A DNA stretch of 64,000 nucleotides from Hydrogenophaga sp. RAC07 (GTDB lineage Bacteria > Pseudomonadota > Gammaproteobacteria > Burkholderiales > Burkholderiaceae_C): contig NZ_CP016449.1 of NCBI RefSeq assembly GCF_001713375.1, positions 3,348,001-3,412,000 of the forward strand. The letters run 5' to 3'. Shown here in pieces: positions 7,420 to 16,402 of the stretch. Under the pieces are notes generated by a model. It saw only the letters and a list, made by a program, of their open reading frames with translations, ran no database searches and was not told the DNA's origin. Position 1 is the stretch's first letter. Each line of letters opens with the position of its first letter. Position numbers and translations under genes: made by a program.

Positions 7420-8193
7420 TCAGCTCCAGAGGGGTGACGTCGAGGCAACGCGGGCAATGCCCGGGTAGCCGTGCAGGCCGGTGTCGGCCGTTGAGGTGAT
7501 GGCGCTGGCCTGGGCGCGGTGGCCCCAGGTGTGGGCGGGCCAGTTCTCCAGCTTCAAGCCCAGGTGCTTGGCTGCGCAGTCGGTGACCGAGGTCACCAGT
7601 GGCTGCAAGGCTTGCGCACCACCCGAAGCCAGCGGTGCCAACACAGGGGCGAGGCCCGCGGCGTGCAGCAGCTTGACCGCGCCGTACGCATCGATGCTGG
7701 CCTGCGGCTGGTCGATCACCGGCACCAGGGCGCGCGCGTTCAGGCCCGGCAGCAAACTGGCCAGGCCGAAGGCCGGCGCGAACAGCAGCACGATCACGCC
7801 CGGGGCGAACGGTGCCAGCAGGCGCGAAAGCGCCACCGCGGAGCTCGCAGCCTGCGCGGTTTCCTGCAAGGCCTGCAGGCCACGCGCGCCGGGCATCACC
7901 AGCCAGTCGGCCATGTCGTTGGGGTGTTCGAGGTGCCCGATGGAGGGGTCCTGCAGCGCGCGCAACAGGCCCAGGTGGCTGCCGCTCTCGCGTTGAAAAC
8001 TGGTGGACTCGTTGGCGGTGCCGTCCACGATGACGACCGAGCGGCCCTGGTTGGCCAGGCAACCGGCCAGCATGTACAGCCATTCGTGGCCGCGTGCGGG
8101 TTGGGCCGGACTGGCCACCGGCAGCAGCGCAGGACCGCCGCTGCGGCTCTCGCCGCGCAGACCGGCGGCCTGGTCAAAACCGTGTTCAAACAT
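7420..8193 (-). CDS. FlhG/FleN-like protein with degenerate nucleotide-binding site
   Basis: The position between flhF and fliA is that of flhG (fleN/ylxH), the MinD-like ATPase that sets flagellar number. This 257-residue product keeps a Rossmann-like ParA layout (HEWLYMLAGCLANQGRSVVIVDGT at residues 36-59, landmark GRSVVIVDGT). The deviant Walker A KGG-x-GK-T/S of MinD/FlhG is absent, so ATP binding is doubtful. It overlaps flhF by 8 bases and ends 2 bases before fliA, which implies translational coupling. It may be a non-catalytic partner of FlhF. Orthology to FlhG rests mainly on position; the sequence similarity is weak. Confidence 0.6.
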   Translation of the reverse strand: MFEHGFDQAAGLRGESRSGGPALLPVASPAQPARGHEWLYMLAGCLANQGRSVVIVDGTANESTSFQRESGSHLGLLRALQDPSIGHLEHPNDMADWLVMPGARGLQALQETAQAASSAVALSRLLAPFAPGVIVLLFAPAFGLASLLPGLNARALVPVIDQPQASIDAYGAVKLLHAAGLAPVLAPLASGGAQALQPLVTSVTDCAAKHLGLKLENWPAHTWGHRAQASAITSTADTGLHGYPGIARVASTSPLWS

Positions 8194-9718
8194 GCGATGC
8201 CCCCAGGTTCACGCCGCGTGCGCTGGTCGGTGCGAAATAGAAGCCCATATCGGTGGCGACCGGGTCGTAGGCCGATTTGCCGGCCGTGCCCATGGACATG
8301 CGCACCAGGGTCGAGGCGTCGGGGTTCTGCCAGTCTTCGGGGACGCGCTGGCCGTTGGCCACACCGCGCAGCGTCACCTGGTGGCGGATCAGTGCGTCCA
8401 GCGCCGGGCCGAGCTTCACGGCTTCGTCCACCTTGGAGAGCACCACACCGTGCAGCGAGCTGGCCTTGAACGAGGTCAGGGTCTCATCGAGCGTGTCGCC
8501 GTGCGAGCCGGCGTTGAGCACCAGGGTCTTCTTGACCTTGGGCATGTCCAGCACATCGAGCATGTCCTGGATGCGCTGGTCGCGCTGGCCAAGACCCGCG
8601 GTGTCGATGATGACCAGACGCTTGCCCGAGAGCAGGTTGAGCAGGTCTTTCAGCGCGGCGCGGTCGTGGGCCAGGTGGGCGACCACACCGAGCATGCGGC
8701 CGTAAGCGCGCAGCTGCTCGTAGCCCGAGACGCGGTAGGTGTCGAGCGTGATCATGCCGACGCTGGCGGCGCCGTACTGTTTGACGCACTGGGCGGCGAG
8801 CTTGGCAGCGGTGGTGGTCTTGCCCACACCGGTGGCACCGATCAGCGAGACCACACCTCCTTCGTCGCACAGGCCGGCGGTGGGGGCGCTCACCTTGAGG
8901 TTGCGCGTGAGCACGTCCATGAGCCAGCGGAAGGCTTCGGGTGCACCGGCATCCACCGGCACACGGTCCAGCACGGCGCGGGCCATGGCGGGCGAGTAGC
9001 CGGCGCGGATCATCTTGAGCATCAGGTTGGACTGGATCGGGTTCTGCTTGGACGAACCGAGCCAGGCCAGCGTGTTGAAACGCTCTTCGATCATGTCCTT
9101 CAGTGCGGAGAGTTCCACCGCCATGCGGGTGTCTTCGTTGCTCGCAAAACGCACCGACGGCTGCGAGTCTTCCCAGCTGGGCTCTTCTTCGCGGGTGCGG
9201 ATGGCCGGCTGACCCAGGCGGCTGCCAAAAGCTGCCTGCGCGGGCTGGTTGAAACGCTGCACCGGCACCACGATGGGCTCGGCGGCGGGCATGGGCATGG
9301 GTGCGACCTGCACCGGAGCGCTGCGCTGGGGCGCGGGCTGCTCGGTCGGTGCGGCGTCCTGCAACATCTCGCGGCGCTTGCGCAGCATGCGTTCACGCAC
9401 ATATTCCTGGAACGACAGCGTGCTCATGGCCAGCGCTTCAGTATCACCTTCCACCGACTCGGGCTGGGCCAGGGTGGCCGTGGCCTTGGTCCGGGCTGCA
9501 AAAGCCGTGGGTGCAGCGGCGGGGCGCGTGGCGATCGGCGCCGGTGCGGCGTTGCTGTTGCTCGACAAGGACGCCAGGCTCTCCTCGGCCGCGGCCATCA
9601 CCTCGAAACCTTCGCTGGTGGAGCGGGTCGAGAGGATGACGGCGCTGTCGCCAAAGGCCATGCGGGCCTTGGCCATGGCTTCGCGGGAGGTGGGGGCGGT
9701 AAAGCGCTGGATGTTCAT
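8186..9718 (-). CDS. flhF: Flagellar SRP-type GTPase FlhF
   Basis: This 510-residue protein is a SIMIBI GTPase of the SRP family that places the flagellum at the cell pole. A basic N-terminal B domain begins MNIQRFTAPTSREAMAKARMA. A Pro/Ala-rich linker follows (about residues 60-190), then the NG domain: G1 GATGVGKTTTAAKLA, G2/G3 region LDTYRVSGYEQLRAYG and IIDTAGLGQRD, and the G4-like SKVDEAVKLGPALD. It overlaps flhA by 4 bases (ATGA) and the flhG-like gene by 8. It is longer than many FlhF proteins because of the linker. Confidence 0.95.
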   Translation of the reverse strand: MNIQRFTAPTSREAMAKARMAFGDSAVILSTRSTSEGFEVMAAAEESLASLSSNSNAAPAPIATRPAAAPTAFAARTKATATLAQPESVEGDTEALAMSTLSFQEYVRERMLRKRREMLQDAAPTEQPAPQRSAPVQVAPMPMPAAEPIVVPVQRFNQPAQAAFGSRLGQPAIRTREEEPSWEDSQPSVRFASNEDTRMAVELSALKDMIEERFNTLAWLGSSKQNPIQSNLMLKMIRAGYSPAMARAVLDRVPVDAGAPEAFRWLMDVLTRNLKVSAPTAGLCDEGGVVSLIGATGVGKTTTAAKLAAQCVKQYGAASVGMITLDTYRVSGYEQLRAYGRMLGVVAHLAHDRAALKDLLNLLSGKRLVIIDTAGLGQRDQRIQDMLDVLDMPKVKKTLVLNAGSHGDTLDETLTSFKASSLHGVVLSKVDEAVKLGPALDALIRHQVTLRGVANGQRVPEDWQNPDASTLVRMSMGTAGKSAYDPVATDMGFYFAPTSARGVNLGASHV

Positions 9719-11790
9719 GCGAGTTCTCCAAGAATCGGGCCGATGCGGATCAGATGGGTTTCAGGAATTTCGCTGTGCGCCAGCACTTGCAGACGGGGCG
9801 CGGCACGGCGCAGCAGGCGCGCCATGGCGTTGCGGATGGCGTCGGGCACCAGCAGGCAGGCGGGCACGCCCTTCTCTTCCTGTTTGTTGGCGATGTCGGT
9901 GGCCGACTTGCTCAGCATGTCGGCCACCCCGGGGTCGAGTGCACCGTTGGCCGCGCCGCTCAGGGCCTGCATCAGCAGGCGCTCGAGACCGGGCTCGATG
10001 GCGATCACTTCGAGCTCTTTCACCGGGCCGTAGATCTGCTGCACGATGGCCGGCGCCAGCGCCATGCGCACCCGGCGGGCCAGCTCTTGCGAGTCGGTGG
10101 TGGCGGTGGCGTGTTCGGCGATCGCTTCGATGATGGTACGGATGTCGCGCACATGCACCGACTCTTCCAGCAGCAGCTGCAGCACTTTCTGGAAGGTGGC
10201 GACAGAGATCATCTTGGGCACGACTTCTTCAATCAGTTTGGGGGCCAGTCGGGTGACGTGTTCAACCAGGTCCTGGGTCTCCGTCCGGCTCAGCAACTTG
10301 GCTGCCTGGACTTGCATCAAGTGTGAAAGATGCGTGGCCAGCACAGTCTCGGAATCAACCACGGTAAAACCGGCCATCTGCGCGTTTTCACGTTGCTTTT
10401 CCTCGATCCAGTGCGCGGGCAGGCCAAACGCCGGGTCGGTGGTGGGGGTGCCGATCAGCGGGGTGCCGAGGCCCCCCGGATCGATGGCCAGGAACATGCC
10501 GGGGAACACCTCGCCCTCGCCCACCACCACGCCGCGCAACGTGATGCGGTAGGCGCTGGGGCGCAGTTCCAGGTTGTCGCGCACGTGCACGGCCGGCGGC
10601 AGGAAACCCACCTCTTGCGCGAACTTCTTGCGCACGCCCTTGATGCGGGTCAGCAGGTCGCCCTGGCGACTCTTGTCGACCATGGCGATCAGGCGGTAGC
10701 CCAGTTCCAGACCGAGCAGGTCCACCGGCTGCAGGTCGTCCCAGGTGGCTTCGCCGTCGCTCGGCGCGGCGGGCGCCTCGGGTTCGGCCACGGGCCGCGC
10801 GTCCACCCGGGTGCGCCACCAGGCCAGGGCTCCAAAGATCGCGGCAAAGCTCAGAAACACCGCGTGCGGCATGCCGGGCACGATGCCCAGCAGGAACATG
10901 ACCGCGGCCACGATGCCCATGATCTTGGCGGAGATGAACATCTGCTGCATCACCTGGCCACCGAGGTCTTCGTCCTTGCCCACACGCGAGACCACCATGG
11001 CCGCAGCCACCGAGATCAGCAGCGACGGGATCTGCGCCACCAGCGCATCGCCCACCGCGAGCAGGATGTAGGTGCTGGCCGCTTCACCGGCCGACAGGCC
11101 GTGCTGCATCACGCCCACCGCAAAGCCACCAATGATGTTGATGATCAGGATCAGGATGCCGGCGATGGCGTCGCCGCGCACGAACTTGGACGCACCGTCC
11201 ATGGAGCCGAAGAACTCGGCCTCGTCGCCCACTTCCTGGCGACGCTTCTTGGCCTGCTTCTCGTCGATCAGGCCGGCGTTCAGGTCGGCGTCGATCGCCA
11301 TCTGCTTGCCGGGCATGGCGTCCAGCGTGAAGCGGGCCGACACCTCGGCGATCCGCTCCGAGCCCTTGGTGATCACGATGAAGTTGATCACCACCAGGAT
11401 CACGAACACGACAAAACCCACGGCAAAGTTGCCGCCGATCAGGAAGTGGCCAAAGGCCTCGATCACCGCACCGGCCGCGCCCGGTCCGGTGTGGCCTTCG
11501 AGCAGCACCACACGGGTGGAGGCGACGTTGAGCGACAAACGCAGCAGCGTGGTGAGCAGCAGCACGGTGGGGAACACCGAGAAGTCCAGCGGGCGCTTCA
11601 TGTAGGACGCGACCATCATCACCACCAGCGCGAGTGCGATGTTGAGCGTGAAGAAGGTGTCGAGCAACCAGGGCGGCAATGGCAGCACCATCATCGACAG
11701 GATGGTGATCACCAGCATGGGCGCGGCCAGGCCACCGGCCCAGGCCGCGTTGCGGTTCATCCATTGCTGCAAGGGCGCGAGGGCGTTCAT
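9715..11790 (-). CDS. flhA: Flagellar export gate protein FlhA
   Basis: FlhA (691 residues) forms the nonameric ring of the flagellar type III export gate. The N-terminal half has about eight membrane helices, starting near residue 18. The family signature between TM4 and TM5 includes RIAEVSARFTLDAMPGKQMAID and the charged cytoplasmic loop. The C-terminal half (from about 350) is the cytoplasmic ring domain, with DLQPVDLLGLELGYRLI and VFPGMFLAIDPG. Length is typical. It overlaps flhB by 4 bases upstream and flhF by 4 bases downstream, a tight operon. Confidence 0.97.
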   Translation of the reverse strand: MNALAPLQQWMNRNAAWAGGLAAPMLVITILSMMVLPLPPWLLDTFFTLNIALALVVMMVASYMKRPLDFSVFPTVLLLTTLLRLSLNVASTRVVLLEGHTGPGAAGAVIEAFGHFLIGGNFAVGFVVFVILVVINFIVITKGSERIAEVSARFTLDAMPGKQMAIDADLNAGLIDEKQAKKRRQEVGDEAEFFGSMDGASKFVRGDAIAGILILIINIIGGFAVGVMQHGLSAGEAASTYILLAVGDALVAQIPSLLISVAAAMVVSRVGKDEDLGGQVMQQMFISAKIMGIVAAVMFLLGIVPGMPHAVFLSFAAIFGALAWWRTRVDARPVAEPEAPAAPSDGEATWDDLQPVDLLGLELGYRLIAMVDKSRQGDLLTRIKGVRKKFAQEVGFLPPAVHVRDNLELRPSAYRITLRGVVVGEGEVFPGMFLAIDPGGLGTPLIGTPTTDPAFGLPAHWIEEKQRENAQMAGFTVVDSETVLATHLSHLMQVQAAKLLSRTETQDLVEHVTRLAPKLIEEVVPKMISVATFQKVLQLLLEESVHVRDIRTIIEAIAEHATATTDSQELARRVRMALAPAIVQQIYGPVKELEVIAIEPGLERLLMQALSGAANGALDPGVADMLSKSATDIANKQEEKGVPACLLVPDAIRNAMARLLRRAAPRLQVLAHSEIPETHLIRIGPILGELA

Positions 11791-12944
11791 TCAGTGTCCT
11801 TGGTGGCGGATTTCTTGAAATGCGGATCGAGTTCGGGCGGCACCACCGGCGTGGGCATCTCGCCAGGCATGGCGCCCTGGCCCTTGAGGGCGGCCTTGAG
11901 CTGGTACACGTAGGCGAGCACCTGGGCCACGGCGGTGTAGAGGGCCGAGGGCACCTCACCGTCGAGCTCGGCGTGCGCGTAGAGCGCACGCGCCAACATG
12001 GGCGACTGCAGCACCGGCACCCTGTGCGCCTTGGCCACGTCGCGGATCTTCATGGCGACGAGGTCGGCACCCTTGGCCACCACGCGGGGTGCGTTCATCG
12101 AGGTTTCGTCGTAGCGGATGGCCACGGCGTAGTGGGTGGGGTTCATCACCACCAGATCGGCCTTGGGCACGGCGCCCACGCTGTTGCGTTGGGCCATCTC
12201 GCGCTGGCGCGCGCGGCGCTGTGCCTTCATGTGCGGGTCGCCTTCGGCTTCCTTGTGCTCCTGCTTCACCTCCTGGTGAGACATCTTGAGCTGCTCGCCG
12301 TGCAGGAACTTCTGCATCGGCACGTCGATGAGCGCGAAGAAGCCCACCACCAACAGCAGCAGACCCACGCCGGAGACCATCCAGGTGCCCAGTTGCCCGA
12401 TGCCGGACTCCAGCGGCTGCATCACCAGCGTGGCGAACAGCTCGGCGTGTGAGCCGATGAACTGCCACGCCACCACGAACACCACGGCCGTCACACCGAA
12501 GAGCTTGCCGGTGTCGACCAGTTGTTGTTTGGAGAACAGCCGGCCAAAGCCTTTGAGTGGGTTGAGTCGGCCGATGTCGGGCACGAGGGGTTTGGTGCTG
12601 AGCGCGTAGCTGCCGGCGGCCACGGTGGCGGCGATCGCCACGGCGAGCACGAGCAGGCCCAGCGGCAGGTACAGCATGAGGCCCTGCGAGAAGCCGTCCA
12701 CCAGGCGTTGCAGCATCTGGCCAGGCTGTTGCAGCGATGCGTTGTCAAAGCGCAGCTGGCTTTGCAGCGTGGTGCGCAGTTTTTCGAAACCGGTGGGGGC
12801 CAGCGTCAGCAAGATCAGCGAACCACCGCCCAGCACCATGAGGTTGGACAGGTCCTTGGAACGCGGCACCTGGCCGTCCGTGCGCGCCTTCTTCAGGCGC
12901 TGCGCGGTGGCGGGTAGGGTCTTGTCTTGGCTGGAGGAATCCAT
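11787..12944 (-). CDS. flhB: Flagellar export switch protein FlhB
   Basis: FlhB (385 residues) sets substrate specificity of the flagellar export apparatus, switching from rod/hook to filament proteins. The N-terminus TLPATAQRLKKARTDGQVPRSKDL is the family signature (landmark RLKKARTDGQVPRSKDL). Four membrane segments lie between about residues 36 and 210. The autocleavage motif NPTH is at residues 268-271 in VVMNPTHYAVAIRYDE. It opens the flhB-flhA-flhF-flhG-like-fliA run. Upstream, 238 bases separate it from cheZ. Confidence 0.97.
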   Translation of the reverse strand: MDSSSQDKTLPATAQRLKKARTDGQVPRSKDLSNLMVLGGGSLILLTLAPTGFEKLRTTLQSQLRFDNASLQQPGQMLQRLVDGFSQGLMLYLPLGLLVLAVAIAATVAAGSYALSTKPLVPDIGRLNPLKGFGRLFSKQQLVDTGKLFGVTAVVFVVAWQFIGSHAELFATLVMQPLESGIGQLGTWMVSGVGLLLLVVGFFALIDVPMQKFLHGEQLKMSHQEVKQEHKEAEGDPHMKAQRRARQREMAQRNSVGAVPKADLVVMNPTHYAVAIRYDETSMNAPRVVAKGADLVAMKIRDVAKAHRVPVLQSPMLARALYAHAELDGEVPSALYTAVAQVLAYVYQLKAALKGQGAMPGEMPTPVVPPELDPHFKKSATKDTE

Positions 12945-13182
12945 GGAGCGGGCTCACTTGATCGGTGAATCCGATTCTGGAATCCGCTGCGGAAAACTAA
13001 AGGGGAATAAGACGCCGTGTAGGGGTGCTTTTCTCGGATGCACCTCGTCGGGCTCGTGGCGCTTGGGCACGCTGCTCCGCGAATGTCCCCCGGGGCCGTT
13101 GGCCCCTCCTCCTTTATTTCGCTGCGCAGCGCACCCGACCGTCCCGAGCTTGCGAGGTGGGTGGCTTACGCGCGCTATCGGA
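12945..13182. other. Intergenic region between cheZ and flhB with palindromes
   Basis: This stretch carries no credible gene. It contains the hairpin GGGGCC-GTT-GGCCCC around 13097-13111 and the self-complementary CGCTGCGCAGCG near 13121. Its texture matches the GC-rich palindromic intergenic repeats seen at other places in the window, but no second copy of this version was found here. A promoter for flhB is expected on the minus strand; none was convincing. Confidence 0.4.
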
Positions 13183-13794
13183 TCAGAAGCCCAGGCTCGC
13201 GAGCAGGTCGTCCACCTGCTGCTGGTCATTGACCACATCGGTGCGGCCGTCGCCGTCCACCACCGGGCCGGCCAGTTCGTAGGCGTGGTCCTGGCCGGGC
13301 TGGCCCGAGGGTGCCGACTGCAGCAACAGACTCAGCAGTTGTTCTTCTATCGTGCCGGCGAGCTGCACCACGCGGGCAATCACCTGGCCGGTGAGGTCGT
13401 GGAAATCCTGCGCCATCATGATGTCGGTCAGGCGAGCGTCGGTCTGTTCGCTGGTGGTGATGATGTCGTTCGTCCACTCCATCAGCTCGGGCATGGCCTT
13501 GGCCAGCGCGGGCACGCGGGAGATGGTATCGGCCAGCTGACGGCCACGCTCGGCGATCAGGCCTTGTTCGGTCTTGCCGAGTTCAACGTGGTTGAGCACC
13601 TTGTCGGCCGCTTCGCCGGTGAGGCGGGCAATGTAGGACAGGCGGCTTTGTGCGTCGGGCAGCTGGTCGACCGTGCCTTTGAGCTTGTCGGTGTAGCCCA
13701 GCTCCTTGAGCGCGTCGTGCAACTGGCGCGTGATGGAGCCCAGTTTCTGGAACATCTGCGGAGCGCCCGGATTCGCTGCTTCATCGTGGTTCAT
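13183..13794 (-). CDS. cheZ: CheY-P phosphatase CheZ
   Basis: CheZ (203 residues) removes the phosphate from CheY-P at the chemotaxis pathway's end. The active-site segment MMAQDFHDLTGQVI supplies D133 and the catalytic Q137, the equivalents of D143 and Q147 in E. coli CheZ. The long helical hairpin surrounds it. The C-terminal peptide DDLLASLGF is the CheY-docking tail. It follows cheY by 12 bases. The 30-residue stretch before the tail is acidic and flexible, as usual. Confidence 0.95.
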   Translation of the reverse strand: MNHDEAANPGAPQMFQKLGSITRQLHDALKELGYTDKLKGTVDQLPDAQSRLSYIARLTGEAADKVLNHVELGKTEQGLIAERGRQLADTISRVPALAKAMPELMEWTNDIITTSEQTDARLTDIMMAQDFHDLTGQVIARVVQLAGTIEEQLLSLLLQSAPSGQPGQDHAYELAGPVVDGDGRTDVVNDQQQVDDLLASLGF

Positions 13795-13806
13795 GGCAGC
13801 GGTCCT

Positions 13807-14193
13807 TTAAATGCCAAGCTTTTTGAAGATGTTGGCCAGCTTGTCTTCCAGCGTCGCCTTGGTGAAGGGCTTGACGATGTAGCCGGCTGCGCCGCTTTGC
13901 GCGGCGAGCACGATGTCTTCCTTGCGGGCTTCGGCCGTGACCATCAGCACCGGCAGGTGCTTGAGCTTCTCGTCCTTCTTGATCTCGGCGAGCAGCTCGA
14001 AGCCGTTCATGTTGGGCATGTTGATGTCGGAGACCACGAAGTTGAAGACCCCGTTGCGCAGCTTGGCCAGCGCGATGGCGCCGTCCTCGGCTTCGTCCGC
14101 ATCGGTGTGGCCGATCTCTTTGAGCAGGTTGCGCACGATGCGGCGCATGGTGGAGAAGTCGTCAACGATCAGGAATTTCATCGGGGTGGACAT
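13807..14193 (-). CDS. cheY: Chemotaxis response regulator CheY (copy 1)
   Basis: This 128-residue single-domain receiver binds FliM when phosphorylated and changes flagellar rotation. The sequence follows E. coli CheY closely: [21 protein letters not shown], the acceptor D56 in [11 protein letters not shown] in VLMVTAEA and the lysine in YIVKPFT. The ATG at 14193 has GGAGG 5 bases upstream. It sits between motB and cheZ, so this copy is the likely motor-directed CheY reset by that CheZ. Confidence 0.96.
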   Translation of the reverse strand: MSTPMKFLIVDDFSTMRRIVRNLLKEIGHTDADEAEDGAIALAKLRNGVFNFVVSDINMPNMNGFELLAEIKKDEKLKHLPVLMVTAEARKEDIVLAAQSGAAGYIVKPFTKATLEDKLANIFKKLGI

Positions 14194-14241
14194 GCGAGCC
14201 TCCGAGGGCAGGTGGGAAGGTGGGGTGGAGACGGCGGCTTC

Positions 14242-15240
14242 TCAGCCACCGCTCCCTGAGGTTGTTTTCGTCACTTCGACGGGAATCTGAAGCGCGGGCA
14301 CGATGGACGAGACTTCTGCCGCGGGCACAGGGGTCGCCGCGGGCGCCGAGGGCGGCGGCAGCACGGCGGGCAGCGAGGTGGGCGCCATGCGGTCTTCAGC
14401 GGCCTGCGTCATCACCACGATGCTGATGCGCCGGTTGATCGGGTCGGTCGGTGCCTCGGGCCGCAGCAAGCGGCTCGATGCCAGGCCTTCCACGCGGCGC
14501 AGCTTGTCGTCGGGCAGACCCCCGGAGATCAGTTCGCGGCGCGAGGCATTGGCCCGGTCGGCCGAGAGTTCCCAGTTGCTGTAGCCGCGTTCGCCGCTGC
14601 CATAGGGCGTGGCGTCGGTGTGGCCCGCGAGCGCAATGCGGTTTTCAACATCGCCCAAAGCCTTGCCGATCTCGCGCAGGATGTCGCGCATGTAAGGCTT
14701 CACCAGCGAACTGCCGGTGTCGAACATCGGTCGGTTCTGCTGGTCGACGATCTGGATGTGCAGGCCGTCGGTGGTTTTTTCCAGCTGGATCTGGTTGCCG
14801 AACTCGGCCAGCTTGGGATTGCTCTCGATCAGCACCTCGATTTTTTTCTCCAGCGCGTCCAGGCGCGCGGCTTCCTGGCGGGCCTTGATTTCTTCGGCCA
14901 TCTGGGCGCCCATGACCTTGGCAGCGCGCTCGGCCGCGCCGCTGTCCATCTGGCCAAACGACTTGCTCAGATCGCGCCCGCCACCCGGCAGGATGCTGCT
15001 GCTGTTGCCCGTGCCCGCCCCGCCCATGAGCGAGACCTTCACCGGTGACTGGAAGTAGCTCGCGATGCCGTCGAGCTCTCCCTTGGCGGTGGAGCCCAGC
15101 AGCCACATGAGCAGAAAGAAAGCCATCATGGCCGTCACGAAGTCGGCGTAGGCGATCTTCCAGGCGCCACCGTGAGCAGCATGGCCGCTCTTCTTGATGC
15201 GCTTGATGATGATGGGTTGAAGTTTTTTGCCGTCCGCCAT
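14242..15240 (-). CDS. motB: Flagellar motor stator protein MotB
   Basis: MotB (332 residues) is the peptidoglycan-anchored half of the proton-driven stator. The single membrane helix near residues 28-50 carries the proton-binding aspartate D33 in KIAYADFVTAMMAFFLLMWL. The C-terminal OmpA-like domain shows GHTDATPYGSGERGYSNWELSADRA (landmarks GHTDATPY and NWELSADRA), which binds peptidoglycan. A Pro/Ala-rich tail of about 50 residues extends past it. The aspartate and flanking residues are of the H+-type. It lies downstream of motA, separated by 147 bases that include a dispersed repeat. Confidence 0.95.
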   Translation of the reverse strand: MADGKKLQPIIIKRIKKSGHAAHGGAWKIAYADFVTAMMAFFLLMWLLGSTAKGELDGIASYFQSPVKVSLMGGAGTGNSSSILPGGGRDLSKSFGQMDSGAAERAAKVMGAQMAEEIKARQEAARLDALEKKIEVLIESNPKLAEFGNQIQLEKTTDGLHIQIVDQQNRPMFDTGSSLVKPYMRDILREIGKALGDVENRIALAGHTDATPYGSGERGYSNWELSADRANASRRELISGGLPDDKLRRVEGLASSRLLRPEAPTDPINRRISIVVMTQAAEDRMAPTSLPAVLPPPSAPAATPVPAAEVSSIVPALQIPVEVTKTTSGSGG

Positions 15241-15247
15241 GTCAAGC

Positions 15248-15326
15248 TCCCCCCCGCCGCGCTACGCGCGACCCCCTCAAGGGGGCGGCATCTGCGGCCC
15301 GGCAAAGCCGGTTCCGCGCTGCCCTT
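15248..15326. repeat. Dispersed GC-rich intergenic repeat, type A, copy 1 (motA-motB gap)
   Basis: The unit reads CCCCCGCCGCGCTACGCGCG, then ACCCCCTCAAGGGGGCGGCA, then TCTGCGGCCCGGCAAAGCCG and GTTCC. CCCCCTCAAGGGGG and GGC-CCGGCAAAGCCGG are internal palindromes. The same unit with few changes occurs at 37731-37814, and a diverged one at 28953-29060. All three lie between flagellar genes. Confidence 0.75.
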
Positions 15327-15387
15327 GGCTTGGGCTTCTTCGTTCGTTGTGTGTCGCAGGAAGCCACGCGACTGCCGGTCATCGTCT

Positions 15388-16248
15388 TCACTTCTTGCCT
15401 TTCACGTGCGCTTCCAACTCATTGAAGGTCGGGCGCACATCAGACAGCAGCACCTTGCGACCGAACTCGATGGCGGTGGCGGGCGCGTAGCCTTGCATGC
15501 TGGCCAGCAGCGTGGTCTTGATGCACTGGAATTCCTTGCTGCTCTCTTCCACCTTCTGGTCCATCAGGCCACCGAGTGGCTCGAACACGCCGTAGGCCAA
15601 CAAGATGCCCAGGAAGGTGCCGACCAGGGCGGAGGCGATCATGCCGCCGAGCACCGCGGGCGGCTGGCCCACCGAGCCCATGGTGTTCACCACACCCAGC
15701 ACGGCGGCCACGATGCCGAAGGCCGGCAGACCACCGGCCAGGCGGCCGATGGCGGCCACCGGCGCGTGCGCTTCCTGGTGGTGGGTTTCGATCTCGCTGT
15801 CCATGAGCGACTCGATCTCGTGTGCGTTCAGGTTGCCCGAGACCATCATGCGCAGGTAGTCGGTGATGAACTCGACCACGTGGTGGTCGGCGGCGATGGT
15901 GGGGTACTTCTTGAACACCGGCGAGTCGTGCGGGTTCTCCACGTCCTGCTCGATCGCCATCAGGCCTTCCTTGCGCGCCTTCTGCAGGATGTCGAACTGC
16001 AGCGCCATGAGTTCCATGTAGCGCGCCTTGGTGTAGCGGCTGCCCTTGAAGCAACCCGCCAGGCCCTTGACCGAGGCCTTGATCACCTTCATCTGGTTGT
16101 TGATGAGGAAAGCGCCGATGGCCGCGCCCAGGATGGTCGTCATCTCGAACGGCAAGGCCTTGAGCACCACCGCGATGTTGCCGCCGTGGAAGATGTAGAC
16201 GCCGAAGATGCAAAGCATCGAAACGACAAAACCGATGATGACGAACAT
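15388..16248 (-). CDS. motA: Flagellar motor stator protein MotA
   Basis: MotA (286 residues) is the five-fold stator subunit that transmits proton flow to FliG. Four membrane segments are visible (near residues 1-20, 30-50, 170-190 and 200-225). The cytoplasmic loop between TM2 and TM3 carries the charged residues that contact FliG. The third helix has GIVAAVLGVVNTMGSVGQPP with the conserved proline. Start, length and the N-terminal hydrophobic segment fit the family. A sigma-28-like promoter lies 64 bases upstream, and flhC is upstream on the same strand beyond a hairpin. Confidence 0.95.
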   Translation of the reverse strand: MFVIIGFVVSMLCIFGVYIFHGGNIAVVLKALPFEMTTILGAAIGAFLINNQMKVIKASVKGLAGCFKGSRYTKARYMELMALQFDILQKARKEGLMAIEQDVENPHDSPVFKKYPTIAADHHVVEFITDYLRMMVSGNLNAHEIESLMDSEIETHHQEAHAPVAAIGRLAGGLPAFGIVAAVLGVVNTMGSVGQPPAVLGGMIASALVGTFLGILLAYGVFEPLGGLMDQKVEESSKEFQCIKTTLLASMQGYAPATAIEFGRKVLLSDVRPTFNELEAHVKGKK

Positions 16249-16311
16249 GTGTGTGGGCCTGAAAGAGGACGCGGCACCCGGGTGACGCGTGACTTTGGGG
16301 GGATGCCTTTT

Positions 16312-16338
16312 CTATCGACCAACTCTAGGTGCGATTGA
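16312..16338 (-). promoter_or_regulatory. Sigma-28-type promoter of motA
   Basis: On the minus strand TCAAT and GTCGATAG are separated by 14 bases, close to the TCAAG-N14-NCCGAAA pattern found before the flagellins. The -10 element ends 64 bases before the motA ATG. It lies just downstream of the flhC hairpin, so motAB can be expressed independently of flhDC. Confidence 0.55.
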
Positions 16339-16354
16339 AGGGACCCATAAACGC

Positions 16355-16382
16355 GAAATGGACCCGCATCGGGGTCCATTTC
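16355..16382 (-). terminator. Hairpin after flhC
   Basis: GAAATGGACCC (16355-16365) and GGGTCCATTTC (16372-16382) are perfectly complementary around a 6-base loop, 21 bases past the flhC stop codon. No long T run follows, but the 11-bp stem should end or insulate the flhDC transcript from motAB. Confidence 0.65.
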
Positions 16383-16402
16383 AAGTTTTGGGAAAGCAGT
16401 GA

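Noticed and set aside
13025..13282. Short open frames in the cheZ-flhB gap considered as small genes
   Set aside because: They lack ribosome-binding sites and lie on palindromic repeat-like sequence.
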